Of a stretch of 64,000 bases of DNA, positions 23,805 through 37,400 are shown piece by piece. Numbering within the stretch: position 1 is the first letter of the stretch; the number at the start of each line of letters is the position of its first letter. A model generated the notes under the pieces. It had not been told where the DNA came from. It saw only the letters and a list, made by a program, of their open reading frames with translations, and ran no database searches. The position numbers and the translations under genes were made by a program. Origin of the DNA: Hofstenia miamia (lineage: Eukaryota > Xenacoelomorpha > Acoela > Hofsteniidae); assembly GCA_900660155.1 (NCBI GenBank), contig CABFPE010000342.1, positions 671,939-735,938 of the forward strand. Direction: 5' to 3'.

Positions 23805-25199
23805 TCTATTAAGAAGGCAGTCATCATCAAGTGAGAGATTTCAACAATGCTGCTGAATGAAGAAAACAACTGATAGAAATAATGTATATTGCTTTTAAGT
23901 CTAAGATACCACTGTGAATGATAGTACTTGCACAGTCTGAATACAGTTGCACACACTTTAACACACAAGTGCAATTTTTTGTGTTTTGCCTAATTTTTTG
24001 CTCTCAATAAAATGGAAAAGAAAACTATGTTGACTGGTTTTTTGGAAAACTGGCAAATTGTAGGTCATATTAATTCTTGAGAATCACACCTCTCTGCAAA
24101 AATCAAATACCTCACAAAATTCATGCTCTTGACCACCATGAGTAGTTAAGAAGAGCACAAAGAGCTCTCATTGGGACACCCTAAGGTATTTATAACAGCT
24201 AAGGCTATTTACCATCAGGGAATGGAGTGATTCTATTGGAATCCATATAGTGACAAAATATTTTGACAATTTGAGTTTTTTTTACAAAATTTATATTTTT
24301 GATTGTTATGATTCAGGCAAGTGATATACTTGATGACAAGAAATGTTTTTTTACATAATTAAATTGGGCACAATAATTTTCAAACAAAGTTTATATTTTG
24401 AATTGTAGGATTTAAGCAAGCTGATATATTTGTTGATAAGAAAGGTTTTTGACAAAATTCAATTTAGCACAATAATGTTAAACACAATTTTTTCATTTGA
24501 AATCTTGGATTAAGGCAAACTGATATATTTGATAACAAAATAAGTTGAACACAATCAGTTCAAAATTTTTACTTTTGAAGTCTATGATTTAATTACAAGT
24601 TCTTTTTATGACATGTTTATTGTAACAATTTCTTAATCATACAGCATGATCATTTAAGGAAAAGTAATACATAGAAACATTCCATACATTTCCATTATTT
24701 AGGCTCTTTATATATTTGCTGTAATTAAAGAAAAACTTAATACCAAAATCTGATATAAAGACATGGTAATGTGATAAAAAATTTAATAATATAAACTTGA
24801 TTTATATGATAAAAACCGAGGTCGTTTCTTGAATAAATTATACATGCAATATTATTATTTATACATATACATGTTGCATATATGGTGTTTTCATATTCAC
24901 TTTACATATGCTTAAAGAAAGCATAAAATGCGGTAATAAAATGACAATAGCCTAAATATGTTCTTATTTTCTTTTCATATAACGAATTTCATCTGCAGTT
25001 CAATCAACATTGTTTGATGGGAATGAGCCAGGAAAAATATGCAATGTATATTTCTGTATATTATGAATTTCACACAATGGCCTGTAAGTTAATGGTTAAT
25101 GAAATAGTAATTAATTAAATAAGATGATGTTTACAATGAAAACAACTGACAATTATAAATTGCAAAAAATTGATCAGCAAAATCAAGATTGTTACTTAA

Positions 25200-26060
25200 A
25201 ATCCAATATATAAACAGTTACATTTTAAGCAAATATTGTTAAAAATTCACAATAAAAAATGTTATTATTTAGAATAAAATATATAAACAACTAAAATATA
25301 AACAAATGATGTCAAAATTTGCAACCATAAACGTTTTTATGAACAAAGAAATAAAATAAACTGATTACAATTTAACAAAATAATGTCAAAAATTTACAAC
25401 TAAAAACGTTTTCATTTATGATGAAGTATATAAATTATTAATATTTAAACTATTCATGTCAAAAATTTTCCACAAAAAAAATTATTGCAATTTAACCAAA
25501 TGATTTTGAAAAATTATAACAAAAAATTTAGTTTTTATGATAAAGTATCTAAATGATCACTCCTTAAACAAAATTTACATTAAAAACACTCTTATTTACA
25601 ATGAAATATATCAATTATTACAATTTAACTAAATAATTCCAAAAATTTACAACAAGAAATGTTTTTATTTATTCCAAAATGTATAAATCATTACAATTTA
25701 TAATAATTATGTTAGAAATTTACATAAAAACACGTTTTTATTTATGATGAAGTACATAAATTTTTAATATTTAATCTATTCATTTAAAAAAATTTTCAAT
25801 AAAAACTATTTTATTTATTATAAAATATATAAATTTTCTCATTCAAAATAAATTATGTTAAAAATTTTCATAAAAATTTATTTATTTAATATGACAATTT
25901 AAGCAAATGCAAAAAAAGAAACATTTTTAGTTGCAATTAAATACACTGACAATTACTTTTTAAACAAATCTTTTAAATGTGAGATGGAAACTGTTTTTAT
26001 TTATAATGAAACATATAAAAAATAACAAATTAACCAAATGCTGTAATAATTTGGTCGTCA
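25200..26060 (+). repeat. Left-arm tandem array, about 72-bp units
   Basis: Each degenerate unit holds 'gatgaagtatataaat', 'acaatttaa.caaatgatgtca' and 'aaatttacaa.aaaacgttttt' blocks. About eleven units are present, two of them compound or irregular. Confidence 0.8.
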
Positions 26061-26552
26061 AAAAAAATGCTTTACATTTTTTTGAAAAATATATTTATAA
26101 AACTTAGAATCATATCACAAAAAAGAGTTAAGACCCTCTGTATGATAATCAAACATGTGAAATATTAGAGATTACTTATAAAAAAACTCACAACAAAGAT
26201 TGAAGTTTTTCAGTGTAGTTCTATTTTTTTCAACAATGTTAAATTCTATTATCCCCACTGTATATTCATATGTGTACAAACTTGCACTTTTTCACAGGCA
26301 AGGTGAACATTACATTGTTTTTTATCTGCATCCCATTGTTGAAAAGTTGAATATATCCAATCATAAAGATTTTTATCTACCAAATTAATAAACAGTCTAT
26401 CTCAAACTATATAACATGAAATTTAAATCACTTTATAAATTAGCACTATTAAATAAGATATTTTCAAGTCATATGAAACTAGAATATTTTTTGACAATTT
26501 TGAAAAATATCTCAATTATTATTATAAGATTTTTTTCCCAATATGTACATAT

Positions 26553-27595
26553 TAGGGCTGTCCTTTTGACAGAGAATTATCATGTCATGGCATGCTGTTA
26601 AAAATTATCATGTCATGTTTTATCATGTAATTTTTATTAAGCAGATATATCAATATGATATTTGATAACCCGGGTTATTCTTCACTAACTACTTAACAGA
26701 ATTATAAGAAATCATTAAAACATTACAGTGTTTTCCAATTTCGTAAACAGCAAAGTATATTTATGATAAATTTTTGTTTCAAACTCAGCAATACTTAGCA
26801 TTGTATCTATACAATATTTCGACATACATATGATTAATTTATTAGTTATACTTTTCATCTCTAAAGTGATGAAAACAAATTGTAAGATAATGATTCATTG
26901 TATTAATTCAATACACTTTAGCTAAACATTTACAGCTAGAAAAAAATGTGTACCCCAAATGCTTGCGCTTATCCCAATACAATTGTTCAAGCCTACTGAT
27001 CATTGTTGTTTGAAATTTTCTTTCCAGTGAGAATTTCGAAAAATTTCTGCAATCCTTTGTCTTTGACAACAGCAACTGGTCTTCCAGATTCAGCAATCCA
27101 TAAAGCCAATTGAGAGTTCAGCTTTGATTTAATCACTAGAGAAAGATACGAGTTAGAGGGCATCAAACCTCAATAATTGGCGAAGGTCTAACTGATGACG
27201 ATGATAATCCAGTTGAGGTTTCAGGATGCATACATGTAGTCTTGTAATGACACTTTAAAGCAGATTACGTATAAACCAACAATTGGAAAGAATGATTAAA
27301 CAAATTTATTCTAGTCGAATTTTGAATGAGTAATTTACTCAAATAATTTCAAAGCACAAATTATTAAAACTTTTCCAGCAAGGCGTTAATAATTTACTTT
27401 AGATATTTGATTGCATTGCAATCAATATAAAAAACTAAAATAATTTCTCTGAAAATTTGTACAGAAAATTATCATGTTTTTCATGTTTTATCATGTAAAA
27501 TATATTTATCATGTTTTATCATGTCATGACATGTTTTTTCATGTTTTGCATGTCATGCTTTATCATGCTGATTATCATGTCATGATACAGCCCTA
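26553..27595 (-). mobile_element. hAT-superfamily DNA transposon, degenerate, with 8-bp target duplication
   Basis: Ends tagggctgt (26553-26561) and acagcccta (27587-27595) are inverted repeats, and both flanks carry the 8-bp direct repeat gtacatat (26545-26552 and 27596-27603). These are hAT hallmarks. Subterminal DNA is full of atcatgtcatg/catgttttatcatg repeats, probably transposase-binding arrays. On the minus strand at about 26900-27115 is a transposase remnant: LALWIAESGRPVAVVKDKG, then ISRLEQLYWDKRKHL in another frame. This resembles the hAT segment preceding the catalytic core ('...PFSVVED.GFR.L...'). The rest of the transposase is missing, so the element is non-autonomous. It is inserted in the core of the fold-back-like repeat and absent from copy 2. 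Confidence 0.9.
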
Positions 27596-28275
27596 GTACA
27601 TATATGTAAACGATAGATGCTACAAACCTAAAATGTTAGAAAAGTAAAATGATATGTTAATCAACAACTCTTGTGCAAAGATAAATTGAAATAAATACTT
27701 CAAGGCAATTTTCTTATTGAATTCAAGTATAAGATATGTAGCTCACAATATACAATTAGAAAACCAGATTTAACCCAATTTTATATTAAGTGTTTCAAAA
27801 TCATATAGAGATTTTTGAAATTAAATCTGACCTCAGCTGAGTTTCTAACACATAGCATTAGAGATAACCCCAATATATTTTGGATTTACAAACATTTTCC
27901 GCCATTTGAGAAACTAAATTACGTATTTATATTACTTGATTTAGTTCCAGAGTTTGATGTATTGCTAAGTTTTTCAATACATCTGTTATTTTTCATTTTG
28001 CTATAGTTTTATTAGTATATGTTTTAACACATTTGACCCTCCCTCTTTATACTTCTAAATGTATAGATCTAGCAATAATATTATATGAAACACTAATAAT
28101 AAAAAATATTTGAAAGAAGAAATCAACTTTAAATTTTTTAATGTTTTAATGCTTTTTGGATTTATTTTCTCCATGATTGATATGTGATTGGAAATAATTC
28201 ACCTTTAAAAATAAAATTTCCACAACTCTAATGCAAATTTTTGTTAAGAAAATATTAAACATGTACAAAGATTTA

Positions 28276-28464
28276 TTAAGTTTTATAATATATTGTAGTC
28301 ATATGAAACAAAGTTAGTAATATTAACTTATTAAAAGGTAAAAGTGCCTTATAATGGTGAATAAATTCAACCATCACTGCATCAATCTTCTGAGTCATTG
28401 AATAAAATGAAAATTTCATGACAGTATTTGTATAAACTTTCAAATATGGGAAAAAAATGTACAT
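28276..28464 (-). other. Short frame in the repeat core, also seen in copy 2
   Basis: The minus-strand frame includes VYTNTVMKFSFYSMTQ and DAVMVEFIHHY. The homologous stretch of the second copy (63212-63469 minus) reads VYVKTVMKFSLCLMPL and EVVTVEFIQHF. The frame stays open in both, but I recognise no protein family; it may be shared by nucleotide homology only. Confidence 0.3.
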
Positions 28465-28739
28465 AGACTTACTTTGCTATTCTTTATTGTACATTCAAAT
28501 TATATTTCCGTATTTTGAAGCATGAATGGCTTTGTTTTTATGTGTTTTATTTAATATCACACATAAATTAAAATTTTAAGACATTTTAAAAATTACACTA
28601 TGTAGTTGAAAGATAAACTGTACTTTTTGCTGAAAACATTACACAATATATAGAATAAAAATTAATAAACAGTAAATACTATAACAAAAAAGCTTATATT
28701 GTTTCTCTGTGCAGTTTGTAATAACATTCAGACATAAAT

Positions 28740-29430
28740 TTTCATTTTATTTAATTTAATTGTCTTTGAAAATAAATATATTTTTATCTAAATTTTTAAC
28801 AATGTTTATTTTAATTAAGGAAATTTATATATTTTATAGTAGATATAATGGTTTTATTGACAATTTTTTAAATGAATAGATTAAATATTAATAATTTATG
28901 CACTTCATCATAAATACAAACGTGTTTTTTATGTAAATTTTTAACAAATTATTTTAAATTGTAATCATTTATACATGTTAGTGTAAACATAAATGTATAT
29001 TTTTTTTAATTTTTTGGCATTATTTGTTTAAATTATAATAATTGATATATTTCGTCATAAATAATACTATCTTTAATGAAATTTTTTATCATGAATAGTT
29101 TAAATATTAATAATATAATAATATAAATAATATTTATATAATATAAATAAAAATGTTTTTTATTTAAATTTTTAAGATCATTATTTCAAATTGTAATCAA
29201 TGATATAGTTTATTGTAAATAAAAACGTTTTTTGATGAAAATTGTTGACATTATTTTGTTAAATTGTAATCATTTTTATATTTCTTCATCAATAAAAATG
29301 TTTTTGGTTGTAAATTTTGACATCCTTTGTTTATATTGTAGTTATTTATATATTTTATTCTACATAATATTGTTTTTTATTGTACCTTTTTATAAATTAA
29401 ATTATATAATTTGCTTTGAACTTATATTGA
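28740..29430 (-). repeat. Right-arm tandem array, inverted relative to the left arm
   Basis: About ten degenerate units of roughly 72 bp that are the reverse complement of the 25200-26060 units (blocks such as 'aaaaatgtttttggttgtaaattttgacat' reversed in order). This gives the whole repeat a long imperfect inverted structure. Confidence 0.75.
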
Positions 29431-29450
29431 TTTAAAGTATAAAAAAGTTG

Positions 29451-31779
29451 TAGATTTTAAAAGTGAATAAATTTAAAATTCAAGCTCAAATTTCAGATAT
29501 AGCCTTATCCATCACAATCAAACATAATTCAACAATGAGCAAAACCAGGGATGTACTTGAGGGGGTAATCAGGGAGTTCAGCCTGCTAGGTTAGCTTTCA
29601 TTTGAGACCCAGGATCCATTGCTAAAGCAATATTATGGGTTGGGGCATTGGATTTTGCTTTTTGAGAAATTAGACTAGGTCAAGTCATAATGAAAGAACA
29701 GTGCTCAAACTTAAAATCCCCTTGTTAATACATTTAGGAGTACAGCCTGAACTTAGCAATTTAATCTGCCTGACTTTCTCAGGAATTTGTGAAATTGAAA
29801 CATTTTTTCATCTTGGCTATATGATTAGTCAGTCTGGCAAATTGCGCTGATGATCAGTGATTAGAGAAATTTATAGTTTTGTAATTATTTTGTTCTGTGC
29901 TTCAAACAACATGATATAGATTATTTCTCATTTAAAAAAACTAGATTTTAATAAATAGCAAAAATGCTATTAGATGGAATTTACATCAATATCAGACTAC
30001 ATGAATAAAAAACAAATTTAGTACAAACATGTATTATGAAAACATGTGTGGTTTTTGAAATTTTTACACATATTGTGGCAGAATGGGGATGATTATCTTC
30101 AAAACAAAAAAGAATAAAAAGATATTTACTTTTAAAAAATATTTTCATTAATAATTATTAGAAAATATATTAGTGCAACTTGATGTTTTTACTAGTTGCC
30201 AAATGTGTTAAGACCAAAGTGATAGCAGCTTGCATCACTTTGATAGTGCATTGTCCCTTGGTGAATTTAATTACATAATTTATATGCATTAGATAATTAC
30301 CAGACAAGCTACAAAGCAAGGGAACTGGTGAGCATAAACATGTTCACAATAGCTAATATAAATATTAAATTTCTATATTGTTACAATTGATAAAATCTAG
30401 CTGTTCTATTTGGATTTATTTTGAATTTTTATATTATTTGGTTTGATATTTCATACAAATCAGAAGCACTGGAAGCAACTCAACTTCCTAAGTGTACATG
30501 CCTATGTTTTTTAAATATTTGTCTAGATGAATATATTAATAACTTAATAAACAAAAGGTCCATCCAACAATTTCCTTTTGAGATACACTGATTGTGTAGA
30601 GCATATGTCTCACAGGCAGAATACATCAGCTATCTCAAAAATCACGAATAAACTTATGCCAGTAAAAAATAATAGTATTAGACACTGCTTCCAACTTTCT
30701 ACTTGAAACCTAAAAATCATAGAAGAATCTAATAATAAAGATAAATCTGTTCACCTTGCAAACATTGCATTTTAAATTCTGTCCAATTCTGACTATATTG
30801 CTGCCACATTTTCAACAAGGCAGAGCATTTCATGATAACTTCTCTATCAAAATTTCACACAGTATTGAAGCATTTTTGTTGTTTGGGGAAAGAAATATTT
30901 GATAATGATGTTATGTTCACAAATATATTTTTTAATTGATAATTTCACAACCACAATCAGTATCATGCTGTAAAGTATGTGCGCAAATAAAAATATTAAC
31001 ACAAATGGATAATATAAATGACACTTGTTAAGTAAAAGGATCATTTCATTGCTGTAATACAAGAAATTTAGATTAAATTTCATTGCAGTATGACTAAAAC
31101 AAAGACAGATAAACTTTTTGAAAATTTATTGGCATTTGGCTTACAAAAGCCACAGAAATACAGAGGATCCATTCAGTAAAATGAAAAATGTTTTTATCTA
31201 TTTCTCACAATATTGTGAAAATTTGTAGTTATGCCTGAATTGTAGAAGTATAAATACTTAGTGAGAAAAGGTATGCATTCCATGGTAGACACCTTGATAT
31301 TGGCTAAATATTACATATAAATGGATTTACCAGAATTTGATAGCCATGTTCTAATCTATGCTTGCTGGTACAATATGATCAAAAATATATGCCAACAATT
31401 GTGTGCAATACTAAATTCTGTCATTAATTAATTTTCAAATTTATATTCATTCAAATTTCTATACAAAAATTTTTGATAATTTTTATGTACAAAGCATTGT
31501 TAATTGAATCTTTTGTTTTATTTTCATTTTTATATTGTTACTCTTTCCAAGAATTTAAATTGAGTAGTATTCATTCCCTAAATGTCAAATAACCTGGAGA
31601 ATTTAACAATTGTTGTTTCAAAAAATAGATATTTTTTGCATACACATAGAAATAGAAGAAAACCACTATTCATTGGAAATTAAATATACACATAGGTCTA
31701 TTTCTTTGCTTAGCAGAAATAATAAGAATAATATTTTAATTGGTAAATTATGTTGATAAAACTTGTGTTATATTATTGT
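29451..31779. other. Intron, nothing recognised
   Basis: A somewhat GC-richer stretch at 29547-29760 (gatgtacttgagggggtaatcaggg) hints at a decayed small transposon, but no matching target duplication was found. The remainder is AT-rich and featureless. Confidence 0.45.
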
Positions 31780-33150
31780 GTCTGAGTTATAGTCAGCATA
31801 TTAAATTCAAATATTGAGGTGGTACAGCCACCCCAATGGGAATATGTAGGTGGCAATTGCCACACTTGCCACTGGAATTCTAGCAGCACTGATACAAATG
31901 CAAAAATAAATCTATTTCATGCTTCAGTGGTATTGGAATTCAAGAGGATACAAGCATCATAGTGTGCTTGGTGGGTCATGGTGGCCTGTACACTTAGGGT
32001 ATGGATAGGTGTAGTGGTTTTGCTACTTGTAATTTTAGCCTTACTATCCATTTGTTTTAACATTGTCATTTATTGTCAACTATGCTAACTCTATTTTAGA
32101 TATAAACTTGTTAAAGTGAGACAAAGGACCACTTATAGAGTAATGTTTTACCATATTAATCAGTTATCTATTCTAACTGTAGCTTTACCTCAAATGTAAC
32201 TCAATACCAATTTATTATTCTTTTGAAATGTAGATAATATATGCAGGGACTTTTGGTATGTACACATAAAGAATGCTAGTAAATTCTGTCAGTTAGCATG
32301 ATTCAAAATTCTGATGGTACTGTATGCACAATCTGCACACAATACTTGAGTGCACTGCACATATGCTGAGGGAATTGAAATCTTTTTGGGAAGATGAACC
32401 AGCAAATTGAACAGAGAGCTATTGAAAGCTAAGCTTTCCAGTCATCTCAATATTCAGTCACAGTTATTTAAATAGACAAAGTTAGCCTTCTCATGAAATC
32501 ATAGTGATTAGAGATTTATTTTATTAATTAGTCTGTTTATAAAATTAAATTTGACAATGATCTATATACATGGCATACTTTACCCAAAAGTTCTAAAGGT
32601 AATGAGTTACATTAGTAGGATTAAACAAGAATCAAGGCTGGGTTAGTGTGATGTTACATGGTGAATATGGCAGCATTGCCAATATATATCTAAAGAATTG
32701 GAATTCAGTTAATCATCTCACTGTGATTAAGGTGTATTCTTTTCACCCCAATTAATGAATACCAAATTAATTCTACCTCTCACCTTAAGCTTAGTGTACT
32801 CAATAATTGTTCTAAAAAACTTGTGTGAAATCAAAATTTTGTAACTCTACACAAAAACTCCAATCACCTTGCAAAATTTTTTTGACTACTACAACTCACT
32901 GAACCAAAACTTAGTATAAACATAATCACATGAAAACAGAAAACAACAAATACGTCCAAAGGAAAATACCACTAGTGCTTAAAAAAGATGGTAGATATAA
33001 TATCCAAAAAGTTAGCAATTATCTGAGAAAGAGGAACCAGCAAAACACTCCACAATTAGCACAAGCAGCATTGCAAGCAAAATCTCAATGGGAAAAATCA
33101 GTTTTTATCAGCAGACTTTTTACTACACACATTGAGATAAGATAATTACA
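31780..33150 (+). mobile_element. LTR-type retroelement remnant (fossil)
   Basis: 31960-32110 resembles the start of the 18750 LTR-like copy (blocks 'taggtgtagtggttttg' and 'cattgtcatttattgtcaac'). Leader-like 'acatggtgaatatggcag' lies near 32660, and a 71-codon frame from 32930 (KIPLVLKKDGRYNIQKV, then LAQAALQAKSQWEKSV) could be the start of gag. Much decayed and old; the family is uncertain and no pol was seen. Confidence 0.35.
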
Positions 33151-33755
33151 ATGATGTATGTTGCTGTATGTGGTACATTCTCTTAAATTCCTAAAATAAT
33201 TCTATTCTAAAGCATTTGAGGAGGGGCTAAGATTTCCAAAACAATATGTGCCTGATTTGGGAATAATAACCTAAAGTTAAATAATCAAACAGTGAAAGTA
33301 GACTTAATTAAAATAAAATGATAAATGTTTGCTGTAATGAATTTTATTGACAGTATTGATTTTTGAACCACCCTAATTATGACACAAACCAATTCACAGA
33401 TGATAATAAGATATCTATTTGAAACTCATTAAATGTCAGAATGTTTTTCATGAGTTATTTTTATTAAATATCACTTGTCAAGAAACTGTAGAAACTAATG
33501 TGCATTGACTTCCTGGTAATAATTTAAAATTGATGATCCTAGTCTCAAACTACACATAAGCTAATTCAGTTGTAATTTTTCACATATATTAGATTTTCAC
33601 ATACAAAATTGTAGACTGGTCAGATTCCCAAACATTTTCAAATATATTATGCAATGAACATTGGACTTATATTAGAAAGAATCATTAGTGGAAAGTATCA
33701 TCTTTTTTCTAATTGATTAGACTTTCAGTTTGTTAAGGGTTTATTAACATATATG

Positions 33756-33817
<62 letters not shown>

Positions 33818-34069
33818 AGCATCAGTCACAAAACTCAGCAAGTTTCCTTGAATTAATCAGCCACTAATTAACTTTTGGGCAAAACCTCCCATCCTGAGAA
33901 GAAACAGATGATGACATTGTTTAATTTAAATTTAAAAGGTTTGCAATTTTACAGTTATTCTGCTACCAAAATTTCTGTTGTAATTTGCTAATAATTATTT
34001 ACTACCTGTTAAATGAGGGAAAAATTGTATGCATAAGTTTTAATAAAAGTTTTGATTTGGTTAAGATTG
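33151..34069. other. AT-rich spacer with a TA array
   Basis: It holds the (TA)n run at 33760-33814 and no gene. Confidence 0.6.
33760..33814. repeat. (TA)n microsatellite
   Basis: Pure TA run of about 55 bp. Confidence 0.95.
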
Positions 34070-34480
34070 GTTGCTTTTGTAATTCCTATTATTCAATTAC
34101 AAATATTTTGATGGCAAGCTAAATTAGTTTTTCTATCAATGGTACCCTTCAGCTCTTCCATGATCTAATTAGAAGGCATTCATTCTCATCATTTTTTACT
34201 TTACAGGGACTTTACATTAATTCAATGGCTGTTAGACATGGTGCTGAAGAAAGCTAAATTATGTGTAATCTAAACGCTCTCAAATTATGATCAATAAATT
34301 TCCTATTCTTGTGCTCAAAGCTTAGGTATACTATCCCCCAGCTGATTGGTGTAATTACTCACTTGCTAATTCAATTATATAGTTTTCTTTACATAATTGC
34401 CTCTTAATGCTTGCTAAAATTTGGTATTTACACATCATATGTTACTTGTATTATGCTAATATTCTAACACTAAGCCTATC
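34070..34480 (+). repeat. 5' LTR of the 10.3-kb gypsy fossil
   Basis: Similarity to 43972-44415 begins at 'tgcttttgtaattcctatta' and continues through 'atctaattagaaggcattcatt', 'ttaattcaatggctgtta', 'aggtatac' and 'tacataattgcctcttaatg'. It fades after about 34450, so the right end is approximate. Confidence 0.8.
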
Positions 34481-37400
34481 AATGCTACATAGTGAGCCAA
34501 GAACATTAAAAGAACATGGAACCAAAATTGGTTTATAACTTTTCTTTCTTTATTTCTTTATTCATGTACTTAGTAACCAAAGAATTTCTAAAGAATATGG
34601 AAATGGAACTGGAAAATACCTTTTCTTTCTTTATTTGTTTACTTGAAAAACTTGTTAGCAAAATAAAAGTGAAGCTATGCAAATTACAGAAACTCCCCAA
34701 GAATCTTCTGAAAGCCTGGAAGAAAGAATAATCACCTGAATCTCAATCCTATTGGAAACTCAACAGAGACAATTCCAAAGAGAAATTACTGAATTGAGAA
34801 ATGAAATAACAGTGATAAAATCCAAAACAAAATCACCAGCTATTGCCCACCTAGAATCATTTGATTTTAATCCAGCAGTACTCTAAAAAAACCAGCACAC
34901 AGACCAGAAGAGCCAAGGCAATCACCTTTCAAAATGGCAACTCAACAAACATTTGATACTGAAATAAAGAAAAGAAGGTGAATACTACCACATGATCCTA
35001 TGTGAATGGATCTAAAGATAAATTGACCACCTTATTACTTCATGGGAAAAATCAGCACTACTGCCCAAACATTTCCTGAATGGAACATCATGATCTTCAA
35101 GATATATGTTTCACAGCAAGGATGCACAAAACAAAATGGCTGCACTCATCTGGTTCTTTTCTTTAAAAAAACACTAAGTGTCTATATGAATCTTACTGCT
35201 GAATCAAAAGTGGACTATTGAAAGACCTAGGCTCACATTTTAACAACAAAACACAAGGATGAAATTGTGTATACTACTATGCAGTTGCAAATTGCATGAT
35301 GATGATATCACAGAATAAATACTTAAAGTTAAAAGATTATTACAGTTGTCTTTCAAAGAAGGTCAATAGTAAAAACAGCACCTTTATTCATATCTTTATG
35401 CCAGGATGTCATTTTTATTTTGAAGATGCTTCAAAATTAAATGTGACATTGAAGACTCAATGACATGCTAATAAACAAGTGTGTTAACATCCAGATAAGT
35501 ATGTAAAACAATTGCCATGTACAAAATAAGCTTGCATTGCAGAACACAGCATTAAAATTCTACAAAAAGAAACCCACTCAAATAGAAAATTCAATCAAAA
35601 TTTAAGCCAACAAAGTAAGATGCTAACAATGCAGCCAGCAAGGACATCTAAAGTCAGACTGTAAAGCAGTCATGTATGCTGTAAATGAAGAGGGTTTCTA
35701 TACTGCAGAGATGCAGAAGAAATTGCATGTCAAAGGGATGAAGATAATTTAAATTGACAAGCACTGGCCTCAAACAGCAATAAAGAGCATCTAATCATTA
35801 CCAATCTATTAGAAATAAATTTTATCCCACTAACTATAAACAACATCAACATAAAGGCAACTGTCAACACCAGACCATCAATCACCTTAATGGCAGATAC
35901 CTTTGCTACTGAAATCAGATGGACATGTGAAAATATCAAAAAGGAAGAAATGCAACTCATTATTGCTTCATACAAATACATCAACATAAAAAGTATAGTC
36001 TAAAGAGTATTAATTTCAGTACAACAAATCAAATTCCAAATGATATCTCTATAATTTGCACTCAAAATCAACAACTTCCATATAAGATGATGATTGGTGT
36101 AACAGAGTGCAAACAGAAGGGCATTCTTGTCAGCCTCACTTAGGTAGAGGAGTACAAATGGAAAGGCACTTTCTCTGACCATAAAAAATAGTAGTGACAG
36201 TTTAGTTATTAGAAATTTTTCTTAGTTATTTTATTTGTACAACATTTAATATTGATCATGTTTTATAAAAACAGGCCTGAAAAATGATATGGCAAAAAAT
36301 ATGTTTGGCTAAACGTCAATAACTCTGCTTTTGACCAATATGAGCCACAACAGAAGCTTTAATAAGGATGAATTGTATGATTAGAAAGAAATTAATTAAG
36401 AAAGACCTGTAAGTGATTTTTAGTTTTTGTATGGTAGACCAGTCAATGGTATAATGTATTACTATTGTAACAAAGATAATTAACAATAAACTTTTAATCA
36501 ATTTCAGTTCTTCATTAACTTTATTTAATTAATTGGAATTTTTCTTAATGCAAATTAGCTAAATTTCTGTGGCAGTGGTGGTGGTAAAGTTGCTGATCAA
36601 AGTAGATGGTGCCTAATAAGATTGATCAATGTGTTTATTATCTAATTAATTGTTATTATGTTACTGTCTGTGTGATTATGGAATCTTTAACTGAAGTGGA
36701 TTTACTGGCTAAATAGTGTATGCTAATAACTCATTTGATATTGGAATTAATTGCTATTTACTAAATATGTAATAATTGAAATGATTATATCTCTGATGCA
36801 CAATCTGTTTGAAGGAGGAACTTTTCTTTGATGAGAGAAATGCAGTTATAAGTTAATTAAATATTGCACAATAAATAACTGGTTTATTGGTAAACTAAAT
36901 TCAATGTTTAAATTATTCTCTATTTGTTTACACTTGAAATCTTATTATAAATATATTAGTTCAATATACAATGAGAATAAATTCTTTGTGGCTAATTCCA
37001 CAAGTTAATCTCAGATTACAATGAGAGTTGCATTAGAGTGATTAATCTGCTAATAGAACATCAGGTCAGTGTAAGCTGTTAAATTAGCAGTTTGTGGAGA
37101 ACCTAAGCACATGATTTCACATTGGTCAACACATTCTCACTGAAAACAAATACTTGATCAATTATTCATCCAGAACTTTAACCATGAAACAAGATCAAAA
37201 CATTAAAATATCACAAAAAAGAGCTGACATAGCTTTGTAAGAGATCTCCTTACTACAACAACTAAGATTGGAACCCCACCTTTGGAAAATGGTGAAAATA
37301 AAGCTGAAAGCATCAACAAATGGTGACTTCATTATTTTAAACCAGTATGGAATCAACTCAAAAAAATAAAAAATGCATCTACACCTAAATGAGGATCAAA

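Larger units (their letters stand above)
24160..29450. mobile_element. Unnamed fold-back-like repeat, copy 1
   Basis: This block has a second, homologous copy at 60640-63718. The layout is: left edge with 'ggctatttaccat' near 24208; a short array of roughly 110-bp units (24240-24600, with recurring 'caagtgatatacttgat' and 'ttagcacaataat'); a spacer; about eleven degenerate units of roughly 72 bp (25200-26060); a core of about 2.7 kb; then about ten units of the same 72-bp repeat in inverted orientation (28740-29430). Inverted arms made of tandem repeats around a unique core resemble Foldback/FB-type elements. No transposase was recognised. The core is broken by the hAT insertion at 26553-27595. 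Confidence 0.65.

Noticed and set aside
24195-24230. A plus-strand 'IYH' stretch considered for the missing SIDT CYHxCP exon.
   Set aside because: It belongs to the left edge of the fold-back-like repeat and lacks Cys, the flanking motif and splice sites.
24160-29450. Regularly spaced 72-bp units resembling a CRISPR-like or satellite array.
   Set aside because: Units are degenerate along their whole length, with no constant repeat and unique spacer; the genome is eukaryotic, and the arrays are inverted arms of a larger repeat.
29547-29760. Possible small hAT-like element with cagggatgtactt / gagtacagcctg ends.
   Set aside because: The ends match poorly, and no 8-bp target duplication is present.
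29845-29880. A second 'ctgatga...gaaa' hammerhead-like arrangement.
   Set aside because: Stem II would be two base pairs and the outer stems do not pair; no cleavage-site context.
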